A stretch of DNA of 64,000 nt from ATM1 sp003577165 (GTDB lineage Bacteria; Armatimonadota; Fimbriimonadia; Fimbriimonadales; ATM1): contig SZPM01000002.1 of NCBI GenBank assembly GCA_030263715.1, positions 124,001 through 188,000 of the forward strand. The letters are read 5' to 3'. The translations under genes were made by a program, and so were the position numbers. The notes beneath the pieces were generated by a model, which ran no database searches, had not been told where the DNA came from, and worked only from the letters and a program-made list of their open reading frames with translations. Of this stretch, positions 8,408 through 17,092 are shown in pieces (positions within the stretch are counted from its first letter, which is position 1; each line of letters opens with the position of its first letter).

Positions 8408-9330
8408 CAGTGGCGCACTCCGAGTTCGAGGTATTCGAGCGTTCCCGCCCCTGCATCGAGTCTCGCACGCACTCCGAGCGGAAGGCTCATCATCGCTTTG
8501 TTATGTCCGAAGGGAAAATCAATGACGGACGGCAGCGGCAGCGAAGACAGTCGGTCGAGGACGACTTCTCTCCAGGGTGGTGAGCCCACTCCTCTGGATC
8601 TTTCGGGGTCGCTTCTCGTCATTTCCCCCACGATTATCCCGGACATTCGGTCGAAGATTCCCGCGTGGTGAAGGTGCGTAAGCATGGCGTCCACGCGATG
8701 CGGGGCTTCATCCACGTCTTCGATCAGGAGCAGGCCTCCATCTGGAAGCCACTCATACGGGGTGGCGAGAGAATCCACGATGAGGGAGAGGCAGCCGCCG
8801 CACACGACCCCTTCGGCGACGCCGGGAGCGATGGTGGAGGCTGCCGGCGCACTTCCCTGTGCGATGACGCCGGTGCCCTCCAGGGCCGCGAACCAGTTCT
8901 TCGCGACCCAATCGGGGCGATCCGATTCGAAGGTTACGGGCATGGGGCCATGAAGAGTCGCAAGGCCGCGCCGATTGAGAGCCATGTGAATCGTGGTGAT
9001 GTCGCTGAAACCGACGAATAGTTTCTCCGCGGCTGCCATCTCGTCGAGGGGAAGTTTGTCCACGATCCGCGCGCATCCATACCCCCCCCGAACGCAGATG
9101 ATCGCCTCGATTTCGTCGTCGAGCCATGCGTCTGTCAACTCGCGTGCTCGAAGTTCATCGTCATAGCGAATGCCGGAATCGCCCCAGTAGCAGCACTTGC
9201 CGATGCGCACCTTGTATCCTCGCTGTTGGAGGAGCGAGATGCCGCGCGCGGCAGCTTCGGGGGCGGCGGGGCTGGCGGGCGCGACGATTGCGATCACGCT
9301 GCCCGGCCTAAGGGCGCGCGGTTTACGCAT
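8407..9330 (-). CDS. ldcA: LD-carboxypeptidase (S66, muramoyltetrapeptide carboxypeptidase)
   Basis: 307 residues. N-terminal LRPGSVIAIVAPASP, ICVRGGYGCARIVDKL and the nucleophile Ser in VGFSDITTIHMAL are the S66 hallmarks. The C-terminal part holds LLIEDVDEAPHRVDAMLTHL (catalytic Glu) and the terminal FPFGHNKAMMSLPLGVRARL (His of the triad). The enzyme removes the terminal D-Ala from tetrapeptide stems during peptidoglycan recycling in the cytoplasm. It overlaps the PfkB gene by eight bases and the glycosidase by one, between rodA/dacB and the wall glycosidase, so the context agrees. A C8 tract encodes the RGGY of the second motif. Confidence 0.93.
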   Translation of the reverse strand: MRKPRALRPGSVIAIVAPASPAAPEAAARGISLLQQRGYKVRIGKCCYWGDSGIRYDDELRARELTDAWLDDEIEAIICVRGGYGCARIVDKLPLDEMAAAEKLFVGFSDITTIHMALNRRGLATLHGPMPVTFESDRPDWVAKNWFAALEGTGVIAQGSAPAASTIAPGVAEGVVCGGCLSLIVDSLATPYEWLPDGGLLLIEDVDEAPHRVDAMLTHLHHAGIFDRMSGIIVGEMTRSDPERSRGVGSPPWREVVLDRLSSLPLPSVIDFPFGHNKAMMSLPLGVRARLDAGAGTLEYLELGVRH

Positions 9331-10228
9331 AGGCCGTGTGATCGCGTCCGTTTCGCGTCATGAATTCGTGGAGTTCATCTTCCGTCGGCGCCGAAGTCGT
9401 CGCTCCCATGGATCGGCAAGCAAGCGCGCCTGCGGCGGACCCGAATGGGATGGACTCGCGCAGATCAAGGCCGCGATGAAGAGCATAGAGAACGCCTGCT
9501 CGGAAGCAGTCTCCTGCACCCGTTGAGTCGAAGTGATCGGGGAGTGGATACGCGGGGTAGTGGATCGGCGCTTCGCCGGGCTCACAGTAATGAACGCCGT
9601 GCACACCGTCGGTGAGAATCGTCGAGCACTGCATTTCGTCTGCGTGGTTCTTTGCCCAGTCGGCGTTGATGGAGGAATCGCCTTTGCGCCCTACGACGTC
9701 GGTGCTGGTCTGCAGCACATCGCAATCTCTGACGACAGAGTCGTACCTCTCGCCCACGAAGTCCATCAGGTAGGTTGAGACGCCGGTCGCTTGGACCTGT
9801 TCCACGGCGGACCGGGCCACTTCTCCGAAATTGGGTTCCGCGGTGAACCAGGAACAGCCCTTTAGGTTCGCGAGAGACGTCTTCGATCCGGCTTCCTTCG
9901 TGAATCCGGAGCCGATCATGGTGCGCTCACCATCCGGTGTGACGAGGATGATGCAAGTCGGTGTTGCGATGTTTTCGTCTACCTTTGCGGGGGGGAGGCC
10001 GTTCTGTTCGAGCAGCGATTGGAGTCTTGCTCCATCGAGGTCGAGGCCGACGGGGTTGCCGACGAGAGTGACGGGAACGCCGAGGCGCATCAGGGCGATG
10101 GCGGTGTTGGCGGCTTCTCCACCGAGGTGGAAGTCGCGAGAGTCGGCCGCCACGTAGAGGCCCGGTTCTGGAATGCGTGGTACGACGACGTACTCGTCGA
10201 GGCAGACAGTTCCGTAAACGCAGATCAT
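9323..10228 (-). CDS. PfkB-family carbohydrate kinase
   Basis: 301 residues. The first PfkB signature is FHLGGEAANTAIALMRLG near residue 35. The second, with the catalytic Asp, is DSTGAGDCFRAGVLYALH near 236. Substrates of this family range from fructose and ribose to adenosine and sugar phosphates. The position in a wall operon next to ldcA suggests recycling of a cell-wall sugar, but nothing in the sequence identifies the substrate. The start codon directly abuts the rodA stop (no gap). Confidence 0.85.
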   Translation of the reverse strand: MICVYGTVCLDEYVVVPRIPEPGLYVAADSRDFHLGGEAANTAIALMRLGVPVTLVGNPVGLDLDGARLQSLLEQNGLPPAKVDENIATPTCIILVTPDGERTMIGSGFTKEAGSKTSLANLKGCSWFTAEPNFGEVARSAVEQVQATGVSTYLMDFVGERYDSVVRDCDVLQTSTDVVGRKGDSSINADWAKNHADEMQCSTILTDGVHGVHYCEPGEAPIHYPAYPLPDHFDSTGAGDCFRAGVLYALHRGLDLRESIPFGSAAGALACRSMGATTSAPTEDELHEFMTRNGRDHTAYA

Positions 10229-11335
10229 TTAGAAGACCAAGTGTTTTTCACGCGCGCGAAGGTTGAGGAGCAGTGCGACCATGGAGAAGTTGAGGACAAG
10301 CGCTGACCCCCCCCTGCTGAAGAACGGAAGCGGGACGCCGACGACCGGCAGCAGGCCGACGACCATCAGAAGGTTGACGACGATGTGGAACGCGAACACG
10401 ACGTAAATGCCGGCTGCTATGTAGCGATAGAGGCGCACGGACGCGTTTGCAGCGACCAGCCAGACGCGCCAAAGGAAGTACGCGTAACCGACGACGACGA
10501 GCGTCGAGCCAATGAAGCCCCACTCTTCCGCTACTACGGTGAAGATGAAGTCGGTGGTTTGTTCGGGCACAAGCCGCGAGGCTTTCATGTCGCCTCGCAG
10601 GTAGCCCTGTCCTGTGACGCCGCCATAGCCGATGCTGTAGCGGGCCATGCGGGAGTGATAGTCATCGCCGCTAAAGAGCGCCTCGACTCGCGCCTTTTGA
10701 TAGTCTCGGATGAAGCCGCTATTCCAAAGGAGGGCGAACGCTCCGAGTCCGACGATGAAGCAACCCAACAGGTATCGCTTTCGCTGTCCAGCGACGAGGG
10801 ACATCCCGAACCAGATGCAAACGAACACGATGCTCGTCCCGAGGTCCGGCTGCTTGAAGACGAGGATGAACGGAATCGCGACATGGAGCAGCGACAGCAA
10901 CAGGCCACGGATCGTGGGGAGTTCATCGCGGAAGCGAATGAGCACGTCGGCGAGAGTGAGAATGACGAAGAGTTTCGCAATTTCGCTTGGCTGGATTTGG
11001 AACGGTCCGAGGTCTATCCAGCGCACAGAGCCCTTGGCCTCCTTGCCGAGGAAGAACACTGCGACCAGCAGAGTTAGATTGAGAGCGTACAGAACTTTGC
11101 TGAAAGAGGCGAGTTTTCGCGGATCTACGAACCAGAAGAGAGCGCAAAAAGGTATCGCGACGACCATCCACAGGAGTTGTCGCTTGAAGTGGGAGTGGCC
11201 GACGGAGACGGTGTCCGCGCTATAGAGGGAGAGGAGGCCGAAGAAGATAAGGCCGGCCGACGCGAGCACGAGCGGCCAGTCGAGTCGGCGCACGGCATCG
11301 CTCGCGACTCCTGCTCGCGCTGCGCGAGTGATCAT
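10229..11335 (-). CDS. rodA: RodA/FtsW/SpoVE-family peptidoglycan polymerase
   Basis: 368 residues with about ten membrane segments. SEDS marks are present: LYSADTVSVGHSHFKRQLLW, FQIQPSEIAKLFVILTLA, VFKQPDLGTSIVFVCIWFG (with the catalytic-type Asp), SIGYGGVTGQGYLRGD and VGVPLPFFSRGGSALVLNF. SEDS proteins are lipid-II glycosyltransferases working with a class B PBP. The short N-terminus and lack of an FtsW-type extension favour RodA (elongation). No class B PBP or MreBCD is adjacent. The serine-glycine-rich end motif is encoded in a C8/G8 tract (10307-10314). Confidence 0.9.
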   Translation of the reverse strand: MITRAARAGVASDAVRRLDWPLVLASAGLIFFGLLSLYSADTVSVGHSHFKRQLLWMVVAIPFCALFWFVDPRKLASFSKVLYALNLTLLVAVFFLGKEAKGSVRWIDLGPFQIQPSEIAKLFVILTLADVLIRFRDELPTIRGLLLSLLHVAIPFILVFKQPDLGTSIVFVCIWFGMSLVAGQRKRYLLGCFIVGLGAFALLWNSGFIRDYQKARVEALFSGDDYHSRMARYSIGYGGVTGQGYLRGDMKASRLVPEQTTDFIFTVVAEEWGFIGSTLVVVGYAYFLWRVWLVAANASVRLYRYIAAGIYVVFAFHIVVNLLMVVGLLPVVGVPLPFFSRGGSALVLNFSMVALLLNLRAREKHLVF

Positions 11336-11353
11336 GTCGGCTGTCCTCGACGT

Positions 11354-11803
11354 TTATCCAAGGGACTCCAGAACTTGCTGCGCGTGTCCGTCCGGTTTAA
11401 CGTTTTGCCAGACCTGTTCGATCTTTCCGTCGGGGCCGACCACGAAAGTCGTTCGGAAGACGCCCATATACTTCTTGCCGTAGAGGGATTTTTCGCCCCA
11501 TACGCCGCAGGCCTCTGCCAGGCGATGGCCCTCGTCGGCTAAGAGAGGAAACGGCAGACCGAACTTGTCCGCGAATTTCTTGTGAGACGCGACGCTGTCC
11601 GGGCTGACTCCAAAGACTTTGATTCCTCTGAATCGCCCGATCGAGTCGCGGAACTCGCACGCTTCGGTGGTGCAGCCGGGCGTGTCGTCCTTCGGATAGA
11701 AGTAGATCACGTACTTCGAGCCTGCGAGGGATTTCGAACTGACGGTGTTTCCGTCCTGATCCTGCAATTCGAACTCTGGGAATTTCTCACCGACCGAAAG
11801 CAC
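11354..11803 (-). CDS. bcp: Peroxiredoxin, BCP/PrxQ type
   Basis: 149 residues. VGEKFPEFELQDQDGNTVSS, then YFYPKDDTPGCTTEACEFRD with peroxidatic Cys and, five residues on, the resolving Cys of the PrxQ/BCP subfamily, and the active-site Arg region GVFRTTFVVGPDGKIEQVW. It is a thioredoxin-dependent reductase of H2O2 and organic hydroperoxides. The start lies inside dacB (17-base overlap). It is a house-cleaning enzyme carried in the envelope operon. Confidence 0.95.
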   Translation of the reverse strand: MLSVGEKFPEFELQDQDGNTVSSKSLAGSKYVIYFYPKDDTPGCTTEACEFRDSIGRFRGIKVFGVSPDSVASHKKFADKFGLPFPLLADEGHRLAEACGVWGEKSLYGKKYMGVFRTTFVVGPDGKIEQVWQNVKPDGHAQQVLESLG

Positions 11804-13124
11804 TTGTTGAAACCTCCTTCCTGTTCAAGAACGCCTCGTTCGCGGAGGGCGTGGCGAGGCGCTTGACGATTCTGTCCTGCACAGCCCGAATCGAGGCGGC
11901 AGAGGACTTGTAGTCGTTCATGATGATGGCGAACACGTATCTTCTCACCGTGCCATCCGAGTCTGTGCACTCCACCATGCCGGCGAGGGAACTGGCTCCT
12001 GTGAGGGTGCCGGTCTTCGCCCAGACGCGGCAGCCCGCGAGGCGTGATCGAAGGGTTCCCAATCCTGGAGATGCGAGACATCGGAGGAATTTCGCGCCGT
12101 TGTCGGATAACAGGGTTTGCTCCAAGAGGGATGCAAGCGACCGAGCCGACATTCTGTTCGCCCGCGAGAGGCCAGATCCGTCGGCGACCCGGAAGGTTCC
12201 GGGTGCGAGTTCGCGACTGCGGAGAAAGGCTTCCGCTCCCTGAGCGGCGTCACTCCATGCGCCCGATCCCGTCGCGAGTTTGCCGGTGACGCGAAGGATG
12301 GTCTCCGCGTAGGTGTTGTTGCTGTCTGTCAGCATCTTCGCGCAGAGGGTCTCGATGGTGCGCGCGCGGACGAGGCTGATCGGCGGGCCTCCTGGCGGGG
12401 GGGGAACAAGGTTCGGTGCTCTTTGGGCTTGGGGAGCGAACACTCGTGCTGCGCAGAGTCCGGGGTCCGGCAGAACGACTGTGTCCACTCGGATCGGGCC
12501 GCTCTTCGCGCCGCCCGTGACACCGACCGCCCATGCGCGCGAGTCGTGGTCGACGCGCACTCCGCCCCCCCCGCGCGACAACCGGGGAACGATCGTCAGC
12601 CCGAAGTTTCGCGGCTTGAAGTAGGCGCGGTCGCCTTCGACCCAAACCTCCGCGCGTCCACCGTTGACAGTGAGTGCGGAGATGGGCTGCCCGTATCCCA
12701 TGCGAATGTCGCCCTGAGGCCAGGTCGGAGCGTAGCGCTCGGGACCCAGGAACTGGTCGTCGAAGTAGACCTTGTCCGCAGGAGTGACACCAACCGCAGC
12801 AGCGAGGGCCTCCAACTCCTCGATCTGGAGCCCTGGGTCGCCACCACCCGCGAGGAATACAGCGTCTCCGTCCCGCCACGCCAAAGTCGTTGGGGAGTAG
12901 TCTGGGCCCAGGACGTGGAAGGCGTAGGCCGCGGTGACGATTTTAATCGTGCTGGCGGGGATGAGGGGCGTGTCGGGCGACAGGGCGTAGACCGCTTCCC
13001 CTCCGAGCGCCTTGACGTAGACGCTCGCTCGGCCAACATCGACGTCCGGATCCTGAAGAACCGCTGCGATGTCTGCGGCCAGAGGGGCCTGCAGCAGAGC
13101 GGTTCCGATCACGAGTGGGTGCAT
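11787..13124 (-). CDS. dacB: D-alanyl-D-alanine carboxypeptidase/endopeptidase, PBP4 (S13)
   Basis: 445 residues with an N-terminal hydrophobic segment (LVIGTALLQAPLAADIAAVL), then the three penicillin-binding motifs: SxxK in ASTIKIVTAAYAF near residue 82, SxN in DSNNTYAE near 270 and KTG in WAKTGTLTGASSLAG near 370. The S13-specific inserted domain lies between the first two. It trims or cleaves peptide cross-links in the periplasm or wall. Two G/C octamers fall in the insertion: 12397-12404 (Pro-rich loop VPPPPGGPP) and 12565-12572 (RGGGGVRV). Confidence 0.92.
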   Translation of the reverse strand: MHPLVIGTALLQAPLAADIAAVLQDPDVDVGRASVYVKALGGEAVYALSPDTPLIPASTIKIVTAAYAFHVLGPDYSPTTLAWRDGDAVFLAGGGDPGLQIEELEALAAAVGVTPADKVYFDDQFLGPERYAPTWPQGDIRMGYGQPISALTVNGGRAEVWVEGDRAYFKPRNFGLTIVPRLSRGGGGVRVDHDSRAWAVGVTGGAKSGPIRVDTVVLPDPGLCAARVFAPQAQRAPNLVPPPPGGPPISLVRARTIETLCAKMLTDSNNTYAETILRVTGKLATGSGAWSDAAQGAEAFLRSRELAPGTFRVADGSGLSRANRMSARSLASLLEQTLLSDNGAKFLRCLASPGLGTLRSRLAGCRVWAKTGTLTGASSLAGMVECTDSDGTVRRYVFAIIMNDYKSSAASIRAVQDRIVKRLATPSANEAFLNRKEVSTSAFGR

Positions 13125-13128
13125 TCTC

Positions 13129-14136
13129 TTATCCGGCCAGCGCGGCCTGATAGATTTTGACGACTTCTTCGGCGTTGGCTCGCATGTCGAAATTCTGTTC
13201 GACCCGGATTCGGGCCGCAGACTTGTAGGATTCGCGGACGGACGGAACGCTGAGGAGTTCCGAGATGCATTGGCCGAGTTCGTCGTCGGTGTCGAAGAGA
13301 GCGCCGCTGATGCCGTCTTCGACGACGTACTCCAGGCCGCCGGTTCTCCTTGCGAGGACCGGGGTTCCGAGGGCCATCGCCTCGATGGCTGCGAGGCCCA
13401 GGCCCTCGCTTCGCGACGGCATGACGAAGAGGTCTGCGGCGCAGATGACTTCGGAGGCGGAGGGCCACTTCCCGAGGAGTCGGACGTTCACTGGCCGCGC
13501 CACACGGCGGGCGATCTCCTGGAGCGAGGCCTTTTCCGGTCCTGCGCCCGCGATCAGCAGGACGGCCTCTGGGTGATCCGCCCACACGGTTTCCATCGCT
13601 CGGAGGAGGGAGTCGAGGCCCTTCTCCGGCACCAATCTGCCGAGTGCGGAGATGATGGGTATGCCGATGGGGAGGCGGAACACAGCGCGTGCGGAATCCT
13701 GCGGCACCGACGGCCATTCATCCAGGAGGATGCCGCCTGGATTGACGCACAGGCTGCGGACTCCGCTGGTCGAGAGTCGATCGCGAATCGGGGGCGAGAC
13801 GCAGATGCCTGCGCGAGCCCGATTCAGGCGTGCCACCAATTCGGGTGGCGTCTGCTTGGGGGGGGAGTGCGCGGTGAAGACCCATGGGGTTTGCCGGAGT
13901 CCCGCGCAGAGCCACGCGGCCACGTAACCGTGCGCGTGGACGACGTCCACGCCGCGCGCTTCTTTGCGCAGAGTTGCCAAGAACTTTCGGTCAGACCAGA
14001 AGCCGGGAGCGATCGGAACGACTTCGCCTTGGATGCGTTCGCAAACGTGCCCTAAACTTTGCAGGCAGATGTCGAGGGCATCGAGGTGAGACGCCATGCC
14101 ACCGTAGGTTTGGCGGCATACGTGAAGGACTTTCAC
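13129..14136 (-). CDS. Glycosyltransferase family 4 (GT-B)
   Basis: 335 residues. N-terminal GT4 acceptor domain (MKVLHVCRQTYGGMASHLDA, VVHAHGYVAAWLCAGL, WVFTAHSPPKQ). C-terminal donor domain with the usual landmarks ALGRLVPEKGLDSLLRAM, VRLLGKW and PSRSEGLGLAAIEAMALGTP, which contains the EX7E element. Retaining GT-B enzymes of this type build glycolipids, teichoic-type polymers or exopolysaccharide. It shares four bases with moxR and lies four bases from dacB, so a cell-surface glycan is the likely product; the actual acceptor is unknown. Confidence 0.88.
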   Translation of the reverse strand: MKVLHVCRQTYGGMASHLDALDICLQSLGHVCERIQGEVVPIAPGFWSDRKFLATLRKEARGVDVVHAHGYVAAWLCAGLRQTPWVFTAHSPPKQTPPELVARLNRARAGICVSPPIRDRLSTSGVRSLCVNPGGILLDEWPSVPQDSARAVFRLPIGIPIISALGRLVPEKGLDSLLRAMETVWADHPEAVLLIAGAGPEKASLQEIARRVARPVNVRLLGKWPSASEVICAADLFVMPSRSEGLGLAAIEAMALGTPVLARRTGGLEYVVEDGISGALFDTDDELGQCISELLSVPSVRESYKSAARIRVEQNFDMRANAEEVVKIYQAALAG

Positions 14137-15080
14137 CGGGGAACCGGGATGGTCTCGAAAAGTCCGCTGACGATTTGATCGGCCGTGAAGCCTTCGATTT
14201 CGGCTTCGGGACGTAGCAGAAGTCTGTGGCGAAGCACTGGGAGGGACATGTCCTTCACGTCGTCGGGCGTCACGAAGTCGCGTCCGCGGACGGCGGCGAG
14301 GCCTTTTGCAGTCAGGAGCATTGCGATTCCCGCTCTCGGCGAACCTCCAACTTGGAGCAGATCGGAGTCACGCGTTTTGCGGACGATGGTGTTGATGTAA
14401 TTCAGGATTTCATGATCGACTCGAACCGCAGCGACTTCTGATCTGAGAGTCGCGAGGGTCTCCGCATCGAGCACAGGTTGGATGCCGACCGGTTCGAGGT
14501 TCTGCGCGCGGAAGCCTTCGGAGTAGCGCTGCAGGACCATGACTTCATCCGCTTCTTCAGGATATGGGACGACGAGTTTCAAGAGGAAGCGGTCGAGTTG
14601 CGCTTCGGGGAGGGGGTAGGTGCCCTCGAATTCGATTGGGTTCTGCGTTGCGAACACGACGAAGGGATAGGGCAGATCATGCGGAACTCCGTCAATCGTG
14701 ACCCTTCGTTCTTCCATCGCCTCAAGGAGAGCGGCTTGTGTCTTCGGCGGCGTGCGGTTGATTTCATCCGCGAGGAGCACGGACGTGAAGACCGGGCCTT
14801 TGCGCAGGGAGAAGTCCCCTGTTCTCTGGTCGAACACGTTTGTGCCGATGACGTCGCTCGGCATCAGGTCGGGCGTGAACTGGATGCGAACGAAATTGAG
14901 GGAGAGAGTTCGCGCAAGGGTGCGTACGAGAAGGGTTTTCGCGACGCCGGGAACTCCTTCGAGAAGGAGGTGCCCATCGGCGAAGATCGCGACGAGGGAA
15001 TGTTCGACAAGTTGCTCCTGGCCCACGACGGCCTTTGCAACTTCCTTACGGATCGAGTCAACTGCGTCAACGACGCGCAT
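14133..15080 (-). CDS. MoxR-family AAA ATPase
   Basis: 315 residues: Walker A GVPGVAKTLLVRTLA, sensor/Walker B LLADEINRTPPKTQAALLEA, FATQNPIEFEGTYPLPEAQL and the C-terminal lid ILNYINTIVRKTRD ... GGSPRAGIAMLLTAK. In Walker A the canonical GxGK-T/S reads GVAKT (Ala for the usual Gly), a common MoxR form. MoxR proteins act as chaperones that activate VWA or metal-cofactor partners, often next to DUF58 and VWA genes. Neither is adjacent here, so the partner is unknown. The gene starts just after the lipoprotein cluster. Confidence 0.92.
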   Translation of the reverse strand: MRVVDAVDSIRKEVAKAVVGQEQLVEHSLVAIFADGHLLLEGVPGVAKTLLVRTLARTLSLNFVRIQFTPDLMPSDVIGTNVFDQRTGDFSLRKGPVFTSVLLADEINRTPPKTQAALLEAMEERRVTIDGVPHDLPYPFVVFATQNPIEFEGTYPLPEAQLDRFLLKLVVPYPEEADEVMVLQRYSEGFRAQNLEPVGIQPVLDAETLATLRSEVAAVRVDHEILNYINTIVRKTRDSDLLQVGGSPRAGIAMLLTAKGLAAVRGRDFVTPDDVKDMSLPVLRHRLLLRPEAEIEGFTADQIVSGLFETIPVPR

Positions 15081-15083
15081 TCG

Positions 15084-15722
15084 TTAGTTGGATCCCCCGC
15101 TATTTCCGGCCACTTCGACTCGAGGCTCTCGGACGTCGTCGCCGAAATCTCTTCGCACTGGCCCTTCGCCCTTCACGAACCAAAACACCATTCGGCGCTC
15201 GCTGGGTTGAGGTGAGCCATCCGAAAGTTTGAGGAGGACGTCCACGCGAACCGCCTGCGCTGCGCCGGTCGCGAGACTGATCGATTCGGCAGCCGTCGTG
15301 ATCTCAGCGTTAGTTGGCAGCGGCTTGCCGCTGGTGAACGTGCCGGACCAATCGAAACCGTCGCCCACTCTCATCGGAAACTTGAGCAGCTGCAGGGGGG
15401 GGTCAAACGTTTCGTTGATTCCGAACGTGATGAGGCTGATGCCGTCCGTTGTGACTTTATATACTTCCTCTTCGAGAGTCGAATTGTTAGCGACGATCTT
15501 GAGGGTTCTCGTGTCGGCGGAGGATTCCAATTGGAGCGTAACCGGCAGGGCGACGTTCGCGACTCGCCATGTTGCGCGAGTGTTGACGAGTTTGTCTGGG
15601 AAGAGGTCCGAAGTGTGGTCGAGGCTGTCGCCCGCGGAGAACCCGCGCGGCTTGCACGCGACGAAGGCCGCGGCCGCCGCGACGAGCGCCGTAGCGATGC
15701 CTGTCCAGGCGCGCGGGCTTAC
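15084..15722 (-). CDS. Lipoprotein of the tandem envelope family, member 4; start codon unresolved
   Basis: The frame is open from 15722 and reads as a lipoprotein: SPRAWTGIATALVAAAAAFV, then Cys (lipobox FVAC), then a mature chain with LVNTRATWRVANVALPVTLQ. No ATG, GTG or TTG precedes the lipobox in this frame; the first ordinary start is TTG at 15530, which would remove the signal peptide. Translation may start at a rare codon near 15698 (ATC) or 15722, or the sequence has an error upstream. The mature part shares with the three upstream genes the layout LLKFPMRVGDGFDWSGTF and a VTTDGISLITFG segment. Eight G at 15395-15402 encode Asp-Pro-Pro. The function of the family is unknown. Confidence 0.6.
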   Translation of the reverse strand, partial: VSPRAWTGIATALVAAAAAFVACKPRGFSAGDSLDHTSDLFPDKLVNTRATWRVANVALPVTLQLESSADTRTLKIVANNSTLEEEVYKVTTDGISLITFGINETFDPPLQLLKFPMRVGDGFDWSGTFTSGKPLPTNAEITTAAESISLATGAAQAVRVDVLLKLSDGSPQPSERRMVFWFVKGEGPVRRDFGDDVREPRVEVAGNSGGSN

Positions 15723-16327
15723 CGGGCCGCCTCCGTGTATCTCGTCAGTTGGAAGGTCGCCGTGCCTCCGTCCTTCGCCACGACCCTTTGATGCCTGTAC
15801 ACCATGCCGATCCCCTTTCCGTACCTTTCAGTGGATTCTGTCTTCAGGGCGGCGGGTCCTTCTCCAATTTGGGAGGTCGTAAAGATTTCCATGATTTCGA
15901 CTTTCTTTCCGAGGACCTCGGCCATCTCCAGTTTCGTAATCTTGCTTTTGGTTTTGATCGAGGCGGTTCCGCCGTAGAGCATGGTGGCTCCGGAGTGTTC
16001 CCACGTTTTTCCTTTCTTCACTTCAAGCGGAAGTACGGGGAGGGGCTGCGGTAGGAGAGAATCCGACTTGACGGCCAAAACGACGACGAATCCGCCTGCC
16101 TCTCCGTAGAAACTCGTCCCCTGGCTTTCGCCGTTAACCAGTACGTCCATTGGGATCGCCGAAGTTCCCTTGATGATCACAGGCTCTCGAACGAGAAACA
16201 GCTGCGTCACGGGGATGAGCCCTTGGCCGAAGGTCACGGAATACTCCCATTCGGAGCCGGCTTTCAGAGGGAGCCAATCCGATGCGAACGGCGACGTGAG
16301 CAGAGCGGCGACGATTACCGAAATCAT
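15719..16327 (-). CDS. Secreted protein of the tandem envelope family, member 3
   Basis: 202 residues, beginning with a short signal-like segment (MISVIVAALLTSPFAS) and then DWLPLKAGSEWEYSVTFGQG, the same opening as member 1 (LWPLEVGNQWTFEV). It ends with a GKGIGMVYRHQRVV strand that parallels GVGMVR and GVGLVK in its neighbours. No lipobox is visible, so it may be periplasmic or anchored by its N-terminus. It is three bases downstream of member 2 and its stop touches member 4. No catalytic residues are evident. A beta-rich extracytoplasmic domain is the most that can be said. Confidence 0.65.
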   Translation of the reverse strand: MISVIVAALLTSPFASDWLPLKAGSEWEYSVTFGQGLIPVTQLFLVREPVIIKGTSAIPMDVLVNGESQGTSFYGEAGGFVVVLAVKSDSLLPQPLPVLPLEVKKGKTWEHSGATMLYGGTASIKTKSKITKLEMAEVLGKKVEIMEIFTTSQIGEGPAALKTESTERYGKGIGMVYRHQRVVAKDGGTATFQLTRYTEAAR

Positions 16328-16330
16328 GGT

Positions 16331-17089
16331 TTATCCCTCCGGCTTGATCGGGTTGATTTCCAGAGTGACGGAAATGGCGCCAGCCGGGCCCTTTCCTTTT
16401 TGAGAGATTTTTGCTTTGACGAGTCCGACACCTTTTGCGATCCAGTAGGTGGCCTCCGAGTTCACGTCAAGATCGGTGGCTTTCATCTTGCCGGTTTCCT
16501 GCACGACGAAGCAGGTGAAATCCCCGGCAGGTGTTTTGACGGTTTCTTCGCGCACCACTTTGGACTTGGAGGTGAGTGTTACGTTTTCGAGCGTCTGGAG
16601 TTGTTCGATTTTGGTGTCGTTGGACCAGTTCGTTCCAATCCCGATTTTGGCTGGAAGATAGAGCACCGGCGGCGTCATCTTCTGACCTTCCGTTTCGACT
16701 TGCGTTACGCCGTTCGGCGTGATCTCGAATTTTTGTGAACCGAGGGCGACCAGTCCTCCCGTCCACTTCGCGCTGATGACGGCCTTCGTGTCGGTCACTT
16801 CGACAACTTCGATTTCCTGTGATCCCGACGCCGGCCCAGCGGGCAGTCCCTTCACTTCGTATTGAAGCGATTTCTCGAACGGTGCGCCGAGATAGAGGGC
16901 GCCGTCAGTGAGCAGGGAGTCGGGGATGGTTTTTGGCGCGGGCTTTGTGCCGCTCGCATTGGAATCATCGGGTTTCGATGTTCCTCCGTTGGGGGCTTCG
17001 GACGGTTCGCCTTTGTTCGAACCGGAACAGCCCGCAAGAACGAGGACGCTGAGGATCAGAACGAATCCAAAGAAGTGAATTCTTCGCAT
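16331..17089 (-). CDS. Lipoprotein of the tandem envelope family, member 2
   Basis: 252 residues. Textbook lipoprotein signal: FFGFVLILSVLVLAGCSGSN with lipobox LAGC, followed by a Ser/Pro/Asn-rich tether of about 35 residues. The mature domain contains VLYLPAKIGIGTNWSNDTKI and YWIAKGVGLVKAKISQKGKG. Both patterns (P-x-x-x-G-x-x-W and G-V/I-G-x-V) recur in members 1, 3 and 4, which suggests gene duplication. It is separated from both neighbours by three bases. Role unknown; surface or periplasmic face of the membrane. Confidence 0.7.
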   Translation of the reverse strand: MRRIHFFGFVLILSVLVLAGCSGSNKGEPSEAPNGGTSKPDDSNASGTKPAPKTIPDSLLTDGALYLGAPFEKSLQYEVKGLPAGPASGSQEIEVVEVTDTKAVISAKWTGGLVALGSQKFEITPNGVTQVETEGQKMTPPVLYLPAKIGIGTNWSNDTKIEQLQTLENVTLTSKSKVVREETVKTPAGDFTCFVVQETGKMKATDLDVNSEATYWIAKGVGLVKAKISQKGKGPAGAISVTLEINPIKPEG

Positions 17090-17092
17090 CGT

